DNA of 64,000 nucleotides from Lamellibrachia columna (Eukaryota; Annelida; Polychaeta; Sabellida; Siboglinidae): NCBI GenBank assembly GCA_963662155.1, contig OY759274.1, positions 15,194,939 to 15,258,938 of the forward strand, read 5' to 3'. Shown piece by piece: positions 25,255 to 38,769 of this stretch (position 1 is its first letter; each line of letters starts with the position of its first letter). The notes under the pieces were generated by a model. It saw only the letters and a program-made list of their open reading frames with translations, ran no database searches and was not told where the DNA came from. The position numbers and the translations under genes were made by a program.

Positions 25255-25500
25255 TTCTCCAGAGTTAGCGAGTTGACGACAGTTTTTTTTCCATTTCCCT
25301 GCCAGAGATCCTTTATCTTCCTGGCATAGATGCCATGTAGAAGGGACAACGGCTTTTATTTTCTCTTCCGAAAGAAACAAGGAAAAATGGGGTGAACGAA
25401 GCTGCACAATTTTTGAAACGGCGGAGTTGATATTGAACCACCGACCTCTCGATCGACTGGTATTGCAGCCACTAGATCAACGCTCCCCACAGAATAAACA
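25255..25500 (-). mobile_element. tRNA-headed SINE, minus strand
   Basis: The reverse complement begins GTGGGGAGCGTTGATCTAGTG (A-box-like) and has GGTGGTTCAATATC (B-box-like). It is followed by CCGTTTC and TTCGTTCACCCCA, the body of the local SINE group. Related to the copy at 37,310-37,460. Confidence 0.65.
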
Positions 25501-26394
25501 ACCTTTGGACATGTTGTTACAGTTGTTGCTGAGATGGCCGATCAGTACACGGAGGACTGCACCAAGTTGTGGAATGTCATCCTATCAGAACTGAGAGTCA
25601 ACCTATGTAGGCAGCCGCCAAACTACAGGATATCTGCGACATTTAAATCGCAGTATACCGTTGAATGCCTGATGTGTTAGGTCTGAATTCGGTCCCACTG
25701 ATGTAGCTGTTGACTAAAATAGGTAGTGGGTCAGGAGAGTACTGCTTCACCCAAGCTTACAATGGATATATTGGCTGTGGTCCAAAGCCAACAGTAGGAT
25801 GCGTTTTCAGTGCAGTGCCACGTTAGTTATTATTCATGGAAAATGTGAATATATGTAATAGAGTGGATGCCACTTGATGAGTTCGCAGATACCAGCATCA
25901 GACATTTAATATAATCGAATACATTGGCTGGAAGGAAGCATTTCCTATTCAAGCTTTACTAAAATACTTTAGTGAAACATTCGTTTAATATAATCACATC
26001 TTTCTGGCCCGGATTCCACTGTAACAGGATAGAAAGATAACAGTCTAACAAAGCATAAAAGTACACATATGACGAGGTAGTCTCAGACTCGTGGGGAGCG
26101 TCTCACTCAGCAATCTGAATTGTCTACGTTGAACCTTGTTGCCGTGATAAATTGTGACATCCGTGGTCTATGTTTTTGGTACAATGTCAGCGTGACATTT
26201 GGCGCAAGGTTTTTGCATGAAATTTCGCTACTTATGCCATCAGTCAACGCGCCCTCTGGTGATGGGCCACTAAATTCTGCCAATCCCGCTGTTTATTTCT
26301 TGCTGGACGACCCCCGGTTTACTCCTCGGCGTCATTAACACCGCCCCAACTCTTGTTTATGTGCAGCCCCCTCCTGGCAGTTATACTAACGTCT
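25500..26394. other. Intergenic stretch without recognised features
   Basis: A 72-codon ORF at 26,120-26,338 shows no motif. I do not call it a gene. Confidence 0.35.
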
Positions 26395-26590
26395 CTCAGT
26401 CCTGAAATCACGTTAGTTGCTCTACTCTGTATTCGCTCTAGCGTACCTATGTCAGTCTTACGATATATAAGTATTCTAAATAAAGCCTAACTATTGCTCC
26501 ACACATATGTGTAATTATGTTTTCTTTATGCTATATTTCTCCTAATCAACCCAATAATTTCCCACAATTTAATAACATCTGCCATTAATG
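26395..26590 (-). mobile_element. CR1-like LINE fragment
   Basis: Minus-strand sequence matches the RT C-terminal region of the intact LINE (40.99-41.64 kb): TTGCTCTACTCTGTATTCGC and TATTCTAAATAAAGCCTAAC align with its counterparts. This copy lacks the SINE found in the intact LINE, so it shows the ancestral order there. Confidence 0.75.
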
Positions 26591-28410
26591 ACGATGAAGT
26601 ACACGTGTTTTACATTTTACGTCTGTATATTGTTATTTATGTTTTACGTTAGCTCGTAACCTGGACTTACCTGCTGCTATTGCATTGACATTTAGTTGAA
26701 ATAAAGCAATTAGAAACTAACAACCATCTTTACGGTATTCTTTAGTTACGTGTAATGCACAACCTAATGCAGGGCTAGTTATTTTTCCCTCAGTTAACAA
26801 ATGAACTGAATGCCGGAGGATACACCACACATGAATGCATTACTATGTTCGCCATTGTAGTCAATGCGAGATTTGTCATTCGCCGATGTTAGCTCAACAT
26901 CTGTTCAGCGGCACCGCCTTGTAGACGTAACAGCATACATTAGCGCAACATTCATTCCTTCAACCTGTTCACATATGTATAGCAGGGGGTTAATTATCTC
27001 ACTATGCTCTTATGTGGCACTCATCTTGGTGTATCTACAAAGCATGTCACCACTTTGTAATCTGCTCCATGTAATGCTCCTTCCAGTCATTCAATAGTTT
27101 GATAAAGCTTACTTTGGACGATTTTCGCAAATATATAACCAACTATAACATCCGATGTTGACCGTCGTCTTGAACAATGGGTTTCGCTGTAGTGTTACAG
27201 GCCATTACTTCAAGCAAACGACTGTGACCCATTTGACCCCTGTAACATCGGCAATACATATTGTGCGAAATGGCTTTTCGTAGGTTAATGTGCTGTACAA
27301 CGAAGGAAACAGAAGAAGGAAAGACGTCAACCATATATGGTACTAAGTAGCGTTCCACTTGAGAGTTGTTCAACTTTCGTGTAAAATGCCACTAGTGTCT
27401 ATCCTTTGTGGTTCTGCTTACACATCATCTGACATGGCATGTGGTTTCGTCTCTCATCACTCACCGAAGGCAGCACCTCAGGGACGATTTCCAACCGTTT
27501 CCCTCCTGGCCGGGTACATATGCCGTCATCGAACACAGATAGGAAATGTTTCACAATATTATGTGGTGTCCTGCATGATTCTAGTAGGTTGATGTAATTC
27601 TTAAAGTACGGCCGATTAACCGTGATAAACTCCATTACTCCATTTCGCCCGTTGCTTACACACATACGGAAAGTGAGTAGTGGTTTTGTATGTATGTAGG
27701 AATAGTTATAAAAGAAGTAGTAGTGTTATTATGTACCACCACAGAATTGAACATGACAGCACACTCTGGCAAACACTGTACGGGACGTATGTAGCGAGAA
27801 TATAATGAGTATATTCTAACCGCTCTTATTTTATCTGCTATGCACAAGTTGCTAGGCACATGTGCACTTTTGTATATTGTGTAATGCAACATACATATGG
27901 AGGAGAGAGAATAAGCTGCGGAAGCAGAATAGTAATTATTGTCAAAATTGTATATAGTATTCTGTTTACTAACGTTTTACTGTAATTACTTTAGGACTTA
28001 TTAAATACTGCCAACATTCTGAAAAATATTACAAGTGAAGGATGTGGAACGATCCGCAGGTATAATTGTACTTCTAATTGCATACATGTTGAGTTGTTCT
28101 AATACCCCTAATTGTACAGCTGTGTACGCAACCCTATTAGGTGATGTGACTATGAGTTAGCCGCCTGGTGGCAATGCTGTTTTGGCCACCCTGACTTGTA
28201 AGGTGCTGCCACTGCGGACTTGATGCATGATAATGACTATCACGAAAAGCTAATACAGATGTGGACTCAGATTCCATTATGTTTGTTGTATTTCACTATT
28301 ATACAGTAATTCGTGGACCCATGTAGTTCATATAATACACCAAGCCGTGTGTCAGATGTTAAACGTCTACACCCCGCTTCGAGTGCCACTATTATTTTTG
28401 TCACGCGTCG
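26591..28410. other. Intergenic stretch without recognised features
   Basis: Several short ORFs without motifs. I see no repeats or RNA genes. Confidence 0.35.
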
Positions 28411-28690
28411 GACTGTTTTCTTTGGACTACAACTAACATATGCATTCTATCGCCGAGCATTACGCTCCTGAGTCTACTGCGTAGCTACATACGTCAAAAA
28501 ACATGTGTGACCGAGTACAAAAAACGGTTATTTATACGAATAGTGTCTCGACTGTTTTCTTTGGACTACAGCCAATTTGTGCATGTTATGTATGTTCAAG
28601 CATTACGAGTCTACTGCGTAGTTACATACGTCAATAGAAAAATTTGTGAGTTCAAAAAAGCGGTTATTTATATGAATAGTGTTTGAGTAT
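28411..28690. repeat. Tandem duplication of about 140 bp
   Basis: Two copies starting GACTGTTTTCTTTGGACTAC (28,411 and 28,553) and ending near TTATTTATACGAATAGTG. A third related piece occurs at about 46,360-46,430. It marks the upstream edge of the duplicated peptide-gene unit. Confidence 0.75.
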
Positions 28691-29189
28691 TTCAGTGTTT
28701 GTGATGCGAAAAAAACGATACATTGTTCACGTAAGACAGCAAAACTTTACATGAATTTAAATATTGCTTATTACAAGCCCTCGCTAAATTTACGTCACCA
28801 AGTTGCGACGTTTCCCTCTTCCAATGTAGTAACATTTTTGTCGAACATGAATGCTGAATGCGTGTTTTCCAGAGCGTGCGTGTGCGTGTGCGCGTGCGTA
28901 TGTGCACTTGGATTGGCATTGTTTCTTCTATCCTCTGTGTTCTACTGACTTCTGTCTCTAGAGACAGTATCTTCAACTGGTCGTTGTTTGTGGCGTCGCA
29001 GTCGTAGTTTTTGTGTGAGATATTTATCGGTGTCCATGTCACGAAGTACCTACTCTACTCGTTAACATTGAAACATCTAAAGCTGTCTGCAAGGCATGAA
29101 GAAATGTAGAAGGTTTTTGTCGAAAATGTTTTTCGACTATAGTGCATTGCGAAATACATCTCCTTTGGGTGAGGGTGTGCTTTAGAATC

Positions 29190-30460
<1,271 letters not shown>

Positions 30461-30464
30461 TAAA

Positions 30465-30860
30465 TATGTCGCGCTGGTTCAATGCAACACACCAAAGAAG
30501 AGAGTGCACTACGTGCCTACAATCACCATTGACACCTACTCGAATCAGTAAAAAGGGCCAACTTCTTCCCATTTCCGGCGGCGATTGCTACAGCTCCGAA
30601 TGTCTAACTCTGGCAAGTGAAAGTGCGAAGCCAGGAGTAACGACATCCACACCTGTCTGCGAAAGGAGGAACTGCGATATATGTGGCAAATGCGTCAAGT
30701 GTCGTTGCAGCCTCTGGTGGAAAAGGGGTTATTGCAGTAGACGTTAGTTCAAATGGTTGTGTTCGTCAGAGGCCCCACGGCTTACAACTGAGAGGACAAC
30801 GACGCAGTGTGCCACAGTTGCATTTGTCGATAATAAAACACAGTTTAACTAAGTGTGGTT
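30465..30860 (+). pseudogene. Peptide-gene unit 1: fused remnant with Cys-rich tail
   Basis: 30,480-30,615 aligns with the 5' untranslated exon of the intact gene (32,430-32,520). It then passes directly into a Cys-rich end reading VCERRNCDICGKCVKCRCSL and WWKRGYCSRR with stop TAG at 30,745-30,747. The 3' UTR (CAGTTGCATTTGTCGATAATAAA, polyA signal at 30,832-30,837) closely matches the intact gene's. The signal-peptide and RSKR exons are missing, so the unit is probably dead. The in-frame ORF from about 30,373 lacks a signal peptide. It could still be transcribed. Confidence 0.6.
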
Positions 30861-30887
30861 TAGCAGGAGTGATTCCAGCACTGCTAC

Positions 30888-31255
30888 TGAGTGAGTGAGT
30901 GAGTGAGTGAGAGATAGAGAGAGAGATAGAGAGCGAGAGAGAGGGAGAGAGAGAGAGAGAGCAAGTGAGCGAGTGAGTGAGTCAGTGAGTGAGTGACTGA
31001 CTGACTGAGTGAGTGAATGAGTGAGTGAGAGAGAGAGGTAAAGAGTGAGATAGAGAGAGAGAGAGAGAGAGGGTGAGTGAGTGTGTCAGTCAGTGAATCA
31101 GTGAGTCAGTGAATGAGTGAGTGAGTGAGTAAACGAGTGAGTGAGTGAGATATATAAAGCGAGAGAGAGAGAGAGAGAGAGAGAAAGAGTGAGTGAGTGT
31201 GTCAGTCAGTGAGTTAGTGAGTAAGTGAGTGAGTGAGTAAGTGAGTGGGTGAATG
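30888..31255. repeat. (GTGA)n/(GA)n compound microsatellite
   Basis: About 365 bp of GTGA, GAGA and GTCA tetramers, purine-rich on the + strand. Confidence 0.95.
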
Positions 31256-31793
31256 GGTACTGGTGGCCCAAACGACAAAAATGATGCATTTACGGCTGTA
31301 GGACATAAAACAGTACGAACTATTAAAATACAAAAATGTAGTTGGGTGAGTCATTCAAACATTATATGACGTAGTAACAATATAACCCCCAACTTATTTT
31401 CAATATGTTAGTTATAAAATACAAGGCTATATAAAACACTTATATTGCGCTAAAATCCTCAGGAAACACAAGCTGGGCAGCAGTTTTTGTTGAAAATGTT
31501 TGATGAATATATGCATTACGTTTTACATTTCTTTCAGTCAGGGTGTGTCTCTGCACCGTTTCTGTTTTTATATTTACTGACGTGAACTGATACACATGCC
31601 CTAGAATATTCTTATTTATGTTCTACACTATGTTTTCTACTGAGGCAACACTTTTTAATACTATGTACAGTAGTATCTCTGTTGAATTCACAGTAGTGAA
31701 TCTCTGCTGAATCGCCAATACACTGTATTTCAACATTCACACACTGGCATTGTAACAATATAAGTGTGTTGTTGATTGCGTGCGTGACTGCGT

Positions 31794-31794
<1 letters not shown>

Positions 31795-31870
<76 letters not shown>
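31795..31870. repeat. (GT)n microsatellite
   Basis: About 75 bp of uninterrupted GT, between units 1 and 2. Confidence 0.97.
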
Positions 31871-31873
<3 letters not shown>

Positions 31874-32339
31874 TGAAAGAGTCTGTCTGTCTTTCGAGAT
31901 AACATTTTGCATTGCAACTTGTGCAATATTCCTTGTCATGAAAACGTCAAGACAAGTCTGGTTTCTTGACATGACTTATAACCGTTTCCTTCAGAGCAGA
32001 GGACGTAGTAACATTATCGTTACTCTAATCATGTTCGCGTTTAAACCGTAGGTGATTCAAAGGTATTTCACGCATACATCTACGCCATGTATATTTGTTT
32101 CTCTCAGCTTCTGTCCATATCCACTCAAAGGAAAGCACTGACGTCTTTCGTGAAGCGTTCTCTCTACCTGATTGTAATGATTTTCTCTGATAATTCATTC
32201 TACAGCATGTATCCTCTTCATGTAGATACCTCATGTATCTACGGCGTGTATATATCTCATGCATGTACCTCATTTCGCATATAACATCCATTGGGTCATT
32301 CTGTCCTCTAATTTTATCTAATTTATTGCATCATTTTCT

Positions 32340-32513
32340 AGTTTAAAAAAGAGGAAAAGTTGGCATACGTCCCAATACCGCTCACTCACGTTGGCACAGC
32401 TCCAAAACTAGGCACCAAGAAAACTCGTGACATTTACTCGTACCAGTTAAAAGGACCATCACCTTTCTCCCATTTCATTCGGCGATTGCGAGAGCTGCAG
32501 GTATCTGACTCAG
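32340..32513 (+). other. Probable 5' untranslated exon of the Cys-rich peptide gene
   Basis: This block is conserved in all three units (30.48-30.6, 32.34-32.51 and 37.07-37.2 kb) although the surrounding intron-like DNA is not. It ends at a good donor, GACTCAG|GTAAGTG (32,514). A 126-bp intron then leads to the acceptor CTTGTTGTAG (32,639) just before the ATG exon. The transcription start is not visible. Inference from conservation and splice sites only. Confidence 0.5.
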
Positions 32514-32644
32514 GTAAGTGCGCCACTTTACGCCACTTCGTACGCTGAACACTAACCACTGGCAAACATGTTTGATTGCTACATATTCTGTGGTTGGTGG
32601 TTATTTGACCAAGTTTATGTTGTCGCTGTCTTGTTGTAGAGACA

Positions 32645-32728
32645 ATGCGTGTCGTCATCATTCTCCTGTTCGCGTGTCTCGCGCTGCCAGCTTTGGCTGA
32701 CGACAATGCGGTTCAGTTGGAGGAGACG
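32645..32728 (+). CDS. Cationic 16-Cys secreted peptide: signal-peptide exon
   Basis: The ATG lies five bases after an acceptor (TTGTTGTAG|AGACAATG). It encodes MRVVIILLFACLALPALA, a textbook signal peptide with likely cleavage after Ala18, then DDNAVQLEET, the start of an acidic pro-region. The exon ends in phase 0 at GACG|GTACGA. Together the four coding exons (84+49+57+194 nt) give exactly 128 codons with stop. I know no named family for this precursor. The product should be secreted or stored in granules. Confidence 0.75.
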
Positions 32729-33028
32729 GTACGACGTGTAGAGAAAAGTGTAGAGAAAAACTATTTCTTATCTACTTAGAATTGCCATAAGAATGTCGTA
32801 TGACAAGACTATGACACTGTAGAACATCAACAACTATTCTGCGGCCCCATTAAATACACAACATGGCAATGATAAATTATTAATGTATTTAGTACGTTCC
32901 ATGTACAAGTATTGATATGTGGTATTTGCAGTCCTTCTTGTGTAATGTTAAACATTATATTAATTGTTAATTTAATTGCTAATTAGTAACGTTCTGCCGA
33001 GATATATAATGTCTGCATTGTGTATTAG

Positions 33029-33077
33029 GATGAAGATTCATCAATGAGTCTGGGTGAAGTCAGCGACGAACTGTTTG
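33029..33077 (+). CDS. Cationic 16-Cys peptide: acidic pro-region exon
   Basis: A 49-bp exon after GTGTATTAG reading DEDSSMSLGEVSDELF and ending in phase 1 at TTTG|GTACGT. The segment is strongly acidic, as expected of a pro-piece that neutralises a basic mature peptide. A paralogous exon of identical length occurs at 37,524-37,572 (SVVSSVSLSEADEQVS). That two such short exons keep the same length and splice sites supports this one being real. Confidence 0.7.
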
Positions 33078-33552
33078 GTACGTGTCTGTTGCATATATTC
33101 CAGTTGTTATTTTGATTGTCCTGTATCACGCAACGAAATAGATTTTGTATTTCGCGTCACACAGCTGATGCTGAATGATATGTTAACACAATATTTCGAT
33201 CCCTTATTATCGAGGTTATTGCAACATATAGTGGGGTTAGAATGTATCCTCTCTCGGACGGCCTATGCTCGAACGTCCATGTGTTATTACCCGGAGAAAC
33301 AGATTTGTGATAGTCACTTTAGTAGCAGTGGCCTACGAACCGGAATCGCCCTTCCATTTCTGGTCTCAGACAGCTGATGCAGTTTTCCAAATTTGAAATG
33401 GTGGTATGCATGCCTAAGCAAATAGCAGACACCATGATCAGCATTCGTACAAAGTTGTCATCCAATATGCAACAATTGGATTAGTTACGTTGGTAAACAT
33501 TTTACTTTATATTTATTCGCAAAGATCATGTTTACTTTCGTTTCCTTTCAAG

Positions 33553-33609
33553 GTCGCAGCAAGAGAGAGGACAATCCTCTTCTGGCCATTCACCACAGAG
33601 ATCTCCGAG
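33553..33609 (+). CDS. Cationic 16-Cys peptide: RSKR processing-site exon
   Basis: A 57-bp exon (phase 1 to 1) after TTTCAAG. It completes a Gly codon and reads RSKREDNPLLAIHHRDLR. RSKR is a consensus furin/proprotein-convertase site, so cleavage would release a peptide starting EDNPLL of about 78 residues. Two homologous exons in unit 3 (37,944-38,007 and 38,073-38,136) read NKREEHPLLTIH and NKKDEQPLLTIH, showing that the basic site and PLL-x-IH are the conserved core. The donor is CGAG|GTACTG. Confidence 0.72.
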
Positions 33610-34175
33610 GTACTGCCATTTTCTCTCATTATTCTTCTATTAAATGCTTTAAATTGTACATGCGTTACGGAGACTAGTGTCTACTTAACGATGAAAATAG
33701 TATTTCAGTATGTTACCATCCTCTCTCCTTTTATTATGGATGCAACATATTTGCCACTTGTAACAAATCCTGTCTAGGGTAGCATCCACTGTATGACGCA
33801 CTTTCATATGAGTTACAAGTAAAGAACGTTTATCGGGGTCCGGCATTCACAGGATCACGTAAAATTACATTCCTTTAGGCTTGCTGTGCCATCATGATAT
33901 TCTTCCAGAAACATTCAAATGTCCGTATATGTTTTAATGTCTTTATTTAGAAATGTGTGAGCGGTCAATATATAATAATAGGTATAGTGTATATTATATT
34001 AAATGATTTTACTATAAAAATAAAAATGTTAATAAAAAATAAGTAAAGTAATACGTAAGTGTTAAGGTCGAAACGTAATCATTCCTTGACACTGATCTAT
34101 TTGCGTATAGTTTTATCAGAAGTAGAATTGTCTGCAAGACAATTTTAAATATAATGTATGTAAAAATTGTTTAAG

Positions 34176-34369
34176 GTGCTTATGGATGTTACAAACGGTG
34201 CGGGAGATACTCGTGCTCCTGCAGAGGCAGCTACTGCAGATGCTATTGTAGGCGGGGTCGGCCCATATGCACGTGCTATGCCAAATGCAAACTAGGAACA
34301 TGCAGAAAGGATGGCCGATGCATCAAGTGCGGTTGCAAGTGGTCGAGGCCCTATTGCTACACATGTTAA
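34176..34369 (+). CDS. Cationic 16-Cys peptide: mature Cys-rich domain and stop
   Basis: After acceptor TTGTTTAAG the exon completes a Gly codon and encodes 63 residues ending CYTC and TAA (34,367-34,369). With the split Gly there are 64 residues including 16 Cys, 10 Arg, 6 Lys and one acidic residue, for a net charge near +15. CxC occurs repeatedly (CSC, CRCYC, CTC, CGC). Representative stretches are GCYKRCGRYSCSC and CIKCGCKW. Alternatives are an antimicrobial peptide with eight disulfides, a secreted metal-binding (metallothionein-like) protein, or a venom-like peptide. The signal peptide, acidic pro-piece, RSKR and cationic domain favour host defence. No function is shown by sequence alone. 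Confidence 0.72.
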
Positions 34370-34448
34370 AGGTTATGCTCGCCAGACGGCGCTCCGCTCT
34401 GCAGCGTGGCCTACATATTAGAATTGTTATACTGTTGCATTTGTCGAC

Positions 34449-34470
34449 AATAAAACACATTCTAAATAAA
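34449..34470 (+). terminator. Polyadenylation signals of the Cys-rich peptide gene
   Basis: Two AATAAA hexamers at 34,449-34,454 and 34,465-34,470, about 80-100 nt after the stop codon. The surrounding TTGCATTTGTCGACAATAAA is conserved in unit 1 (30,818-30,837), which supports a functional 3' UTR. Confidence 0.75.
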
Positions 34471-34639
34471 TGTGACTGTTTTATAGTTCGTGTTTGTTAG
34501 TAAATAAACGAAGTTAAATAGAGCAACTAACTTTGCGTGTAGAAATTATCATGTGTCCGTAAGTGTTCGATACTCTCGCAACTTGTAATTCGCTGATATT
34601 ATTCCAGTACTTTCTGGTTATATTAGTTCTTATTAGTGC

Positions 34640-35278
<639 letters not shown>

Positions 35279-35868
35279 CGCAGTTGCGCGCATGGTTTCT
35301 CTGGGTTGACTTTGGAATATAACCACAAGTGGGTGGGTACCAAAATATCTGGAGGTTTCTGTCATATTTTCATCTAGGGATGTCTTCTACTTTCTGCAAC
35401 TTAGTGGCTCACCACAAGAGGGCGCGTTGTTGGAAAGTCTAGGTTGCGATATTTCATGTCTGCCCCTTACAATGAATATCAATTCAGTCTTTTGCTCCAA
35501 ATGTTACGCTAACCCCCTACACTAGCGTGGCTGGCCGACAGTAGTTCCAGTACATGACGCATCGCGCCAAGGACGCGCAACCGTTTGCTCAGCTAGGCGT
35601 TATATTTTCCCACCTATCCCTCTGCTGGCCAAATGTTAAAAGGAAATGTCAAAACAACACCACCACATAATCAGTTAAAGTGAACGGCACTGCTGTATAT
35701 TCGACCGAAATCTTGAAAGAGACGATAAAATCACTGAAGATCATCCTCGCAAACGTCCTTCAACCGGCATCTTGGCGTGATTTATCGCCGATAACACTAA
35801 TTTGCGCGACCCTGTGCTGCTGCAGTTGAAAGTAGTAGGTCCAATATTTAGCAAGATAATTTGACATT
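35279..35868. other. Intergenic stretch without recognised features
   Basis: No ORF or repeat family recognised. Confidence 0.35.
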
Positions 35869-35869
35869 T

Positions 35870-36115
35870 TGTGCTATTCATTTATCGACCTCTGTGAAAA
35901 AGGGTTCTTTCCCCTCCAACCTACACTGTCCTTATCTAAAGTTGTTTTTATTCTACTGTTTTTTTATTTGAAGACCATATTTCCATCAATATCCTCATAA
36001 CCATTCAATGTTATATAACTAAGATCTTGCAGTTCTGGAGTCTGGTTTGATTCTCTTGTTGTATTCTGTCATCCTGATCTATGTCGTTCTTACGTACCGT
36101 GGTCCAGCTTAAAAC
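35870..36115 (-). mobile_element. CR1-like LINE 3' fragment
   Basis: On the minus strand it aligns with 40,840-41,170 of the intact LINE (CTGTGA-AA--G--TTCTTTCC, TTTCCATCAATATCCTCATAACC). Heavily decayed. Confidence 0.7.
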
Positions 36116-36139
36116 CTTCCGCGATCCCAATTTTTACTA

Positions 36140-38500
36140 GATATGTATGCCCTATCTTCGGTTGTCTACCGAGGCAAGACTTTAAAAACAATGTAACAGT
36201 TGCATATGTAGGGTCTGCCTGTTTTGTACGAAGTGTTCTCTCCCACTAATCTTCATGCGTCGGCAGAAACGTGTGCAGTGAAACCACACGAATGAACGAG
36301 ATGACGATCATTAATACACCCGGGTGAATTTGTAACACAGATGTAGTGTATGGCACGGGAAAGAAAGATAGTGATTTAAGAGGAGGGGTTGAACAACAGA
36401 AGGAATTGCAAATCAATGCAATGTATGCGTGCGTGCGTTAGTGCATGAATACTACAACGTGTTTTTAGATGTTAGCTATGCGCATCGTGCTCATATACTG
36501 CTGGTTTAATATTATTAACATTTAAAAAAATAAAATGAAGAAGGATTGAAATAATATGCAGTGCAGCTTCTGCAAATTGTTTCCATGTTAAAAAGTTTAA
36601 CGAAAATCACAAGACAAGTATACTTTCTTGGGATTAACTATCACCGTTTCCTTTAGAGCATAGTATGCAGCAACACTAGTCAGGTTCGCGTTTCAACCGT
36701 GTTTCACACGTATGTCCCACATATACCTACGTCAAGTATATTTGTTTGTATGTGGGTTTCTTCCTTGGCTCAGCAGCTATCCCTGTCCACGCTGAAGGCT
36801 GTCGTTGACACAAGGCACAAAGGAAGGCGTTAATCATTTATGGAAACGTTCTGTCTCAATGATTGTAATGGTTTCCTGGAGTTCATTCCTCCTGATGTAT
36901 CTACCCCATGTATCTACCACGCGTGTATCTACCGCAAATATCAGCCATAGTTTCTAGTGCATATGCGCTAACAAACCGTGGGGTCACTATGACCTGTGAT
37001 TAATGTTTTAGAAATATTGCGTACGTAATGTTTAAGGTTTAACAAAAACTTAAAAGTTGGCAATTTATCTCAGTTTGGCACAGGTCCAAGACGAGACACA
37101 TTGGACTGTGCGAAAACATTCGTGACACTTACTAAATCATTTGAAAGGGCCAAATTCCATCTCTCATTTCATTCGCCGATTGCAAGACCTCCGAGTTTTT
37201 GTCTCAGATTGCAAGTGAACACCAACCAACTATATTTGGCATAATTAACTGAACATCGTCATGGACGCTTCCATTGTTACTCGTTTGGTTGACATATGGC
37301 TTCTACTGCTGTTACAAGTTTGTCCTACTTCCTAAAGAAAGAGACGATGTGGGGTGAATGAAATTGACTACGAATCGAAACGGCAATATATGGATTCGAT
37401 CCTCGGCCCTCTTGATTTAGAGCCCGATGTCCTAACTGCCTAACTACAACATGCGTCATTGTTATTTGTATTGTTAATAAGTAATGTTATATCGATATAT
37501 GTAGTAGTGTCTATGTTTATCAGAGTGTAGTCTCTTCAGTGAGTTTGAGCGAAGCCGACGAGCAGGTGTCTTGTATGTGTTCATAGCAAACAATCCTTTA
37601 TTTCTGATTAATCTGTTTTTATAATGGTTTGAAACGTTATTACATTGTACTAGCTAAGATGGCCATGTTCCCAAATGTGTCTGAAGAAGTTCGTTTGTAC
37701 GAGTCTGGCTGTTATACCCCGGTATCATCTTATCGACGCCAACGAAGGCATGTACCGGACGTCTTCTGCTTGCACCCCCATGTATTGCTATATAGAGGGT
37801 CAATGTTTTTTATTTATATCGCAGTGGCCTGCGAACCGGATACTTATTTTTCTTATGTCCTGTGAGAATGTTGGCAGCCATTGTGGCTTATTTACGGATT
37901 CATGTTTTATTTTGTATACTTCATCTACGTTTGTTTTCGTTAGGTTGAAAATCGCAACAAGAGAGAGGAACATCCCCTTCTGACCATTCACCGGAGAACC
38001 CTCCGAAGTACACAATCTTTTTGTTAAAATTGGTGCACTTCAAAAGACGAAGATAATGTGTGTTTTCGTATGGTCGAAGATCGCAACAAGAAAGACGAAC
38101 AGCCCCTTCTGACCATTCACCTGAGAACTAGCCGAAGTACGTCTTACTACCAAGTCTTACTATTGTTCCACATGTATTATACGTATTAATGTTAATGAAA
38201 CAATGGAGACGGTATTTAACCTGTTTTCCCTTGTATTAGTTGTACAACAGATTAGTCACTTTTAAAGCATCCCAGCAGATTCACTTACGACTCATTAAGA
38301 AAACATGACATTAAACAAAACGCAAGTTTTAAGTCTCAATTTAATATATTCTTAAAGCTGAACTACCTGCCACTAAAACAAAGTATAACATTAACACAAG
38401 TAAACAATTTACAGCTTATATCGAACAATAATGTGAGCTTTACTTAAGGTGTTCATATGTTTTTGTAACAGTGTATGGGAGGCATACGTTGATTTCTTGA
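36140..38500 (+). pseudogene. Peptide-gene unit 3: decayed paralogue with duplicated processing exon
   Basis: The flank (36,600-37,060) and 5' exon (37,070-37,200) align with unit 2. A 49-bp pro-region exon (37,524-37,572) keeps its splice sites. The RSKR-type exon is present twice, 37,944-38,007 and 38,073-38,136, each 64 bp against 57 in the intact gene; this shifts the phase. The second has lost its acceptor (AG to TG at 38,071-38,072). The last exon is reduced to a relic at 38,459 that meets TAA after six codons. No signal-peptide exon is found, and a SINE sits in its expected area (37,310-37,460). I call it a pseudogene. Confidence 0.65.
37310..37460 (-). mobile_element. tRNA-headed SINE, minus strand, in unit 3
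   Basis: The reverse complement reads TAGTTAGGCAGTTAGGACATC (A-box-like), then GAGGATCGAATCC (B-box), then GCCGTTTCGATTCGTAG and ATTTCATTCACCCCA. Same group as 25,255-25,500. Confidence 0.65.
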
Positions 38501-38769
38501 CTAAAACATACTATCTATACTACATCAATAAAGTTTCCTATATACAAAAAAGCTAGTGTCTAACCTCACTGGTTCAGTTGGCTCTGAGGTCATTACAACT
38601 GGATGCAATTATGTAAATGTCATTGTTGTTTTAGTCAAGAAATCTATTTCAATTACATTTTAAATAAGTGGAGGCAGCATTACTTAGTTCATATCAATCA
38701 GCGAATCAACGTATGAAATCATACATGTATACTATGTTTTAGTAATAGTGTAGCATAATTTTCAATCTA
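38501..38769. other. Intergenic spacer
   Basis: Nothing recognised. It separates the peptide cluster from the LINE nest. Confidence 0.3.

Noticed and set aside
26120..26338. 72-codon ORF as a small gene
   Set aside because: No signal, domain, repeat match or splice context.
37255..37340. Signal-peptide exon of unit 3 starting at ATG 37,260
   Set aside because: The short Leu-rich ORF does not align with the intact gene's leader and ends at TAA without a donor.
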